This document shows positions 58,350 to 64,000 of a DNA stretch of 64,000 bases, one piece after another. Both the position numbers and the translations under genes were made by a program. This stretch comes from Odobenus rosmarus divergens (taxonomy: Eukaryota; Chordata; Mammalia; Carnivora; Odobenidae). The number at the start of each line of letters is the position of its first letter. Position 1 is the first letter of the stretch. A model generated the notes under the pieces. That model was given only the letters and a program-made list of their open reading frames with translations, was not told the DNA's origin and made no database searches. The DNA lies in contig NW_004450563.1 in NCBI RefSeq assembly GCF_000321225.1, forward strand, positions 249,385 through 313,384. Reading direction: 5' to 3'.

Positions 58350-61035
58350 TCTTCCTTTCTCCTTTCTTCTCCCAAATTTCAGTGTCTAATATTAGATGCA
58401 TTTAAGCAATCAGGACATGATAGTGCCTTCAATGCATTTTAACATGCATGATAAAGAACTATTAACATGGAAGTACTAAGGAAGGCACCTACCTTGGACC
58501 TGGTGGTGGAGGGTGGTGGTGATTTCCTTAACATCATCATTTAAACTCTTTACATATAATAAAAATTAGTTTATTAGTTTATTATATTACTTTTTCTCTG
58601 GTAAGAGTAAGCTAAGGAGGTTAGCTTTGGATAGTTTAATTTTTCTAAAAAAGCGTATTGTCAGTTCAACAAAAATCACACATCCTCTGTTTTAAAGACA
58701 GTTTTGTGCATTTGATACTGGTGATGTACCTTTTTCAGGCAAAAGACAGAAGATGTCTTTTGCCTGTATAGAAAAAGAATAAAAAACTCAGGAGAAGCAA
58801 ATGTGATCTGCACATGACACTGTTACTTACACCACTTTTGCAATCCTCAATCTCTCTGCTTTCCTTTTTTTTTTTAAGTTACAGTTCAGCTTTCACCATG
58901 AACCCTATGACACCTAATAGCTGAGCATCTAGATGTAACCTATCAAGGTAAAAAGTTAAGCATTAATCATATGTTGCTGATTTATGGCAAAATCACTGGC
59001 TTAACTGGAATTATTCCTTCAAGTTTTAAGTGTTAAAATGTTACAGTATCTTCATAACAAGTGCTTCTAAAATTAAGTCACAGCTTTTGAGTTAAATTTT
59101 ATAGCATTGACCATTGGTGCCTGTGTTAAATCATGCCATTCCGTTTTTCACTATGAATAAAGGAAATCAACAAGAAAATAGAAATGATATTTGAGAATTA
59201 TAAAGCATTTTTTTATTTTCATGTTTTTAAATAGGATCATTTAAGTGAGTTGATTTGATGAACATTTATTTTAAGAGTCAAAGGGAACTTAGTAATGCAT
59301 TTATCTAAAACTAACGATCATAATTAGCTTATGTTATGCAGTGTCCTCAATAAATAAATGACAGTTTTGAGCTGAGGCACATTTTTGCTACTATTTTGCT
59401 AAATATTTGTAGAAAAAATGATTTGAATCATTTGCAAGTTAGATGAGCCATTAGTGATTATGGCCTAAGGTATTAACTGAAAGTTATTTAAGTAATTTCC
59501 AAAGCCTGGTCCACAGTAGGCTAGGCATTAATCATCTGTTATGTCTTTTATAAACACGGAAGCAATTAAATGAAAATTGCCAGGTTTACATAAAAGACAT
59601 TATCATTGGCAATTATAGTATTAGAGGATAACTGGTGATTTAAATTTTGTTGAAGAATAAAAATCTATACCACATTATAATGGCTCTTTTCTGAAGTATA
59701 AAACTAAGCAAATTACGCAAATAACAGAGGGGATTTGCAACAATATTCATGATCCTGGAATGAAAACAGTTGCAATACAAACAGTAAATACAATACAATC
59801 TCCTTTAAAAAAAATAAAATAAAATACATTTGAATGTGATTAATTTTAGAAATAGTGGATTTGGGGAGAGAGTGAGTTTATAGTCTTTCGATTCTGAGTG
59901 AGGACACCATAGTGCAATTGTGATTAATCTACTCCTTAAAAGCACCAAATCTGGGGGTGCAAAATGATGTGTATATTAGATAGCTCAAGGATTTTAAATC
60001 ATTTGAAATAAAATCCATTCATAATATTTACATATAATTTTAGACATATTTTAATGTTTTTACATTATTCAGTGGCAGAGTAAGTAAATTTATGGTGTCA
60101 AAGAAAAATGTATCTAATTTATACCCATTTGGTTTAGTTATAATCTAAAAGCTAAAATTATAGCTATGTGCAGTTGTGGAAACTTAAGTTAAAATTTGTG
60201 CATCTAAACATGGAGTTCAAAAAAAAAAAATAAAGACTAAACAGGAAGTTAATTTGTATGTCAGCAGGGTGCATGTTGGTCCAAGAAAGGTTTCTCCAAT
60301 CAGGGTGGAGGGAAATTTATCTGAATAGTTCCAACTGTGAGCCTTAAACTGTCACAGCATTTTGAATTGTTGTTTGATGCCTGCATCTGGAAAACTGAGG
60401 TAGGTGTTTCACACATATCTCTTTGTGTCTTTTAACTTCAGATATCATTGGAAAAAATGAGAAAATTCATCTTTTTTAGTGTTCTACACTTGACTGAAAT
60501 ATATATTTCATGGTTTAAGGGCTCATGAAAAAAAATCATAGTAGAGAAAAAAGAAACTTTTTCTAAGGAATAGGAAGGAAAGTCTTCTCATTAAATAGCT
60601 ACTTTGTGCAAACAAAACAACTTGCAAAAAATATCTATTCTTTTGGAGATACAAGTTTTCTTTGTTAATATGGTTGCAGGCTATAAATTCCTAAAGTTTT
60701 CTTCCATTTCCTTTGCAAAAACCTATGAAGACACTTGGGTAAAATAAACAAAGGCAATAGACCATAATGATAATGACTAAAAATATGCAAAGGTTTGGCA
60801 AATTTCTTTGCTTCATGCCATAACAATGAAGCTTGGCTAGAAATACCACTTGCTGTATGTTTTGAAATGAATCAGCATGTTTGGCAAGAAAGGAGGTGAG
60901 TTGTCAGTTTATTCTGTGCCTTGACACTGGTAGTTCTGAAAAATCCAGAAAATCCAGAAAAAAATAGTTAATACTTACTTTCAGCAGGAAAATTCTGTCT
61001 CTTTAACTTTTTCATTTATTCCCCCCCCCACTATT
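58350..61035. other. Repeat-poor, TAAT-rich unassigned stretch
   Basis: About 2.7 kb with no SINE and no recognised LINE. A strong 13-bp hairpin lies at 58736-58766. The part 58900-60250 has many ATTA/TAAT words. A C9 run is at 61021-61029. No open frame of note. Confidence 0.5.
58736..58766. other. Perfect inverted repeat, 13-bp arms, 5-base loop
   Basis: CAGGCAAAAGACA (58736-58748) and TGTCTTTTGCCTG (58754-58766) are exact reverse complements around GAAGA. Outer CTTTTT and AAAAAG segments could extend the stem past a small bulge. Confidence 0.9.
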
Positions 61036-61039
61036 CAAT

Positions 61040-61260
61040 CATCCTTGTGTTCACCAAATATTCATTGAATGCCTACTATGTTCAAGGCACTCTGAAAGAT
61101 AGCAGGAATACAGCAATAAATAATAAAGTCTTCCTACCTACCATCATGAAGCTTAATATCTGGTTGAGCAGTGCATTAAAAATATGAATATAAGTGTAAA
61201 AAGTATTATAAATTATGAAAATACAGGGTGCTCTGAGAGTATGTGGCAGAGCCTATCAAC
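61040..61260. mobile_element. Ancient mammalian interspersed repeat, family unresolved
   Basis: AAATATTCATTGAATGCCTA, CTATGTTCAAGGCACTCTGA, GATAGCAGGAATACAGCAAT and CATGAAGCTTAATATCTGGT follow the pattern seen at 6520, 11150 and 12205. The most readable copy in the window. Confidence 0.55.
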
Positions 61261-61264
61261 TTAC

Positions 61265-61528
61265 TTTTTGGCCACCTACTCAGAAAACTATACCTCTCAT
61301 GTTAGTGATGCCACTAACAATTTGCATCAAGAGATATAATATATATACAAATATAATAAAAATGTACAGAAAATATACATCAGATGCTGACTGGTATAAA
61401 AAATACTACAAGGGATTAAAAGTAAATAATAAAATTAAAATCTGCAGTGAGGGCCTTGTGTTCACTGTGAAAATTCTTTAAATTATGTATTTGATAAGTT
61501 CGTTTTTCTGCATATATATTTTAAAAAT
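61265..61528. other. No recognised feature
   Basis: Unassigned; may continue the ancient repeat to its left. Confidence 0.4.
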
Positions 61529-61531
61529 ATA

Positions 61532-61702
61532 ATGGCTTAGTCATTTAAGCGTCTGCCCTCAGCTTAGGTCATGATCTCAGGGTCCTAGGATCGAGTCCTG
61601 CATCGGGCTCCTTGCACAGTGGGGAATCTGCCTCTCCCTCTACCTCTCCCATCCACCCCCCCAAGTGCTCTCTCTCTCTCAAATAAATAAAATCTTTAAA
61701 AA
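61532..61702 (+). mobile_element. Carnivora tRNA-derived SINE, 5'-truncated
   Basis: It begins within the head at TGGCTTAGTCATTTAAGCGT, so the first 11-12 bases are missing. B box GGATCGAGTCC is intact. It ends AAATAAATAAAATCTTT. No clear target duplication. Confidence 0.93.
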
Positions 61703-62417
61703 AATTTTTTGAAATAAATTTCAGTGAGGCAGGATTGGCATGACAGAACATAAACGTGGTGATGAAGAAGACAAATTTGAGAATATAGCAAAATTGTATA
61801 CATTGTGGAAAATTATAAGAAGAGCAAACAATGTATAGAAGAAAGATTAGAAAGATCCAATATATGGAAGTTATTTATTCCTAAAACTAGAAAAAAAAAT
61901 GGCAGGAGAAAATATCAAATCTATAAGAGAAATTGCCCTAAGCTGGACAAATACCTTTACCTTCAAATCATAACTCAGAAATATGAATAACCAATGTCTA
62001 GACTAAAAAATTAAACCTGGCAAGGACAAATATAGAGAGAATATGGAAACAGCCATCAAAACAACAGCAAAAACAACCAAAGCAGAAAATAAAGGCAGAC
62101 GATCCTAAAATAGCATCAAGGTTGACATTCAAGAATGTCAGAGCTGGGTATATTTCATTGTTTAAGATAATCAAAAGTTATTCTCGAATTTTCGGATTTT
62201 AAGAAAAATGTATTACCCAGACATTTAAAAAACTCACTAAAAATGCTCCTAAATCTATGAGAAATAAATATGGAAATATTAAAATTGGTAAAGCCATACT
62301 AAAAGTGGTCAGGAATAATGAAGCCAACTGAATAAGGTAGAAACAGGAAAATAAATATACTTACCTTAATTTTCAGGCTCAATAATGCTCTATATTTATA
62401 GCAGAAATAAAAACACA

Positions 62418-62611
62418 GGGGCGCCTGGGTGGCTCAGTCATTAAGCATCTGCCTTCAGCTCAGGTCATGATTCCAGGGTCCTGGGATCGAGTCCTACACC
62501 GGGCTCCCTGCTCAGCAGGAGGCCTGCTTCTCCCTCTCCCTCTCCCCCTGCTTGTGTTCCCTCTCTCACTGTGTCTGTCTCTGTCAAATAAATAAATAAA
62601 ATCTTTAAAAA
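62418..62611 (+). mobile_element. Carnivora tRNA-derived SINE, full length and consensus-like
   Basis: Head GGGGCGCCTGGGTGGCTCAG, B box GGGATCGAGTCCT. Target duplication AGAAATAAARACACA at 62403-62417 and 62612-62626. Confidence 0.97.
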
Positions 62612-63202
62612 AGAAATAAAGACACAAGAACTTTAACGAGAGGATTATTCTTTTAGATGAGAAAATGAAAGGGAAATAAACTATTTTTTTTAATTAAAGG
62701 GCTAACTGTAAAACAAAGCAAATTAAGCAAATCAATAACTTGAAAAGTCAAAAGTTATTGTTTGGGGATTTATAATTAGATAAATGTATTTGTAAAAAAT
62801 AACTTGGAAAACAAATTTTTAGCTTGGATTAAAAACAAGGGTACACATATTTCAAATTATTTCAGAATTATTTTTACAGCAAAAAAGTTTAAAAAATTAG
62901 ATATGGCAAAATGTTATGGCTTAAATTCTGTTTATAGGAAGCAAACATTTGAGATTATATCAAAATACAAAACTGGGTAAATATCTGCTTCTAAAGAATT
63001 AGACTAAAATGTAATAATGTTGAAGAATTTAAAGCCAAAGAGCTATATTATGGAAACCTGCACCCAATTAAAGAAGAGATAACAATATTTATATCAGGCA
63101 AAAATAATAGAAGAAGAGAAGCACAATCAGTGATGAATAAAAAACAAATTTGATCTTTTGTGCACCAAAGAATATACATGAAATTAAAAACAACTGTTAG
63201 CC

Positions 63203-63371
63203 AGGTGCCTGGGTGGCTCAGATGGTTAAGCATCTGCCTTCGGCTCAGGTCATGGTCCCAGGGTCCTGGGATCGAGTCCTGCATTGGGCGCCCTGCTCAG
63301 CAGGGAGCGTGCTTCTCCCTCTGCCTCTCTCTTTGTCTCTTATGAATAAATGAATAAAATCTTAAAAAAAA
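63203..63371 (+). mobile_element. Carnivora tRNA-derived SINE
   Basis: Head AGGTGCCTGGGTGGCTCAGA, B box GGGATCGAGTCCT, short CT stretch, tail ATAAAATCTTAAAA. Target duplication AACTGTTAGCC at 63192-63202 and 63372-63382. Confidence 0.96.
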
Positions 63372-63484
63372 AACTGTTAGCCATTTAAAGGTGAACCAAC
63401 AGCTTTCCAATTTTACTGGCACATTTTAACATATTGTCATTATTTCACTCTATATAAGAATACATAAATTTTAAAACATGGAGG

Positions 63485-63760
63485 ATCTAGTCAATCCAGT
63501 CAACATAATGAAACTAACTGATATGGAAATCCTTAACCTTTACTCACATTTTACATCTCCCTTTATATGTTCAATGGGCTATTTACATAATATTTCTTTA
63601 AAATATTTGGCCAGAATGATACTCTTAATGAATTTTTAAAAAATTAGAAACTATGTAAGTCAAAAAGTAATAGCATTTTTCAAAATGAACTTTCTATTCA
63701 ACACAACAGATTATTTGCATTAATAAAAATAGAATATTTCTTAATATTACAGTGAAACTG
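63485..63760. other. No recognised feature
   Basis: AT-rich, may be more LINE relic. Confidence 0.4.
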
Positions 63761-63776
63761 CAAGTAATAATATCTT

Positions 63777-63966
63777 TTTTAAAAAATTATTTATTTATAT
63801 GACAGAGAGGGAGAGAGACAACACAAGCAGGGGGAGTGGCAGGCAGAAGGAGAAGCAGATTCCCTGCTGAGCAGGGAGCCTGATGCGGGACTCGATCCCA
63901 GGACCCTGGGGTCATGACCTGAGCCAAAGGCAGACGCTTAACCGACTGAGCCACCCAGGCGCCCAA
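63777..63966 (-). mobile_element. Carnivora tRNA-derived SINE, full length
   Basis: Reverse copy ending GAGCCACCCAGGCGCCC. Target duplication CAAGTAATAATATCTT at 63761-63776 and 63967-63982. Confidence 0.97.
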
Positions 63967-64000
63967 CAAGTAATAATATCTTAGGGGAAAACTTGAATAA

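Larger units (their letters stand above)
61735..63480 (+). mobile_element. HAL1-like/L1 ancient LINE relic carrying two SINEs
   Basis: A-rich sense strand with ORF1-region-like phrases: AGAGAAATTGCCCTAAGCTG, GACAAATACCTTTACCTTCA and AATCATAACTCAGAAATATG, followed by A-rich protein-coding-like decay. The resemblance parallels 3345-5030. Boundaries are approximate. Confidence 0.45.

Overview
The window is vertebrate nuclear DNA from a carnivoran mammal, most probably an arctoid caniform (the bear, seal or mustelid side). The main evidence is 23 copies of a tRNA-derived Carnivora SINE. Its head reads like GGGGCGCCTGGGTGGCTCAG, its B box like GGATCGAGYCC, and it ends in a CT-rich stretch and an (AAATAA)n/AATCTT tail. 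The copies resemble neither the dog SINEC_Cf head nor the usual felid version. The species cannot be fixed from this sequence. I find no protein-coding exon, functional tRNA, rRNA or CRISPR array. The window looks like an AT-rich gene desert or a large intron, and every long open frame I examined is repeat-derived, antisense to a SINE, or best explained by chance.

Layout. 1-1003 is a GC-rich piece resembling the 5' end of a carnivore LINE-1, with diverged tandem monomers. It is followed by MIR and L2 relics. 3345-6120 is an old LINE block (HAL1-like, then an L1M-type 3' end) containing an unidentified insertion, two SINEs and a MIR. 6.1-17.4 kb is mostly unassigned AT-rich sequence with microsatellites, three SINEs and a long ancient repeat. 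17.4-22.6 kb has an L2 tail, an L1 3' UTR with a copied 36-bp insert, an L1 ORF2 relic and a SINE with an internal 12-bp amplification. 22.6-31 kb is repeat-poor apart from one LTR-like relic. 31-37 kb holds L1, L2 and MIR relics, three SINE insertions, the only sequence gap (50 N, 35116-35165) and two exact local duplications that look like assembly errors. 38-50 kb is rich in SINEs and old L1. 50-55.5 kb and 58.4-61 kb are repeat-poor. 55.5-58.3 kb and 61.5-64 kb are SINE clusters, the last one inside another old HAL1-like LINE.

No genes work together here. The useful content is a record of insertion history (target-site duplications, nesting, tandem targeting) and a local assembly problem that should be fixed before 34-37 kb is interpreted. 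Repeat names come from recognising consensus-like phrases by eye. SINE, L1 and L2 class calls are firm where noted, and subfamily names are tentative.
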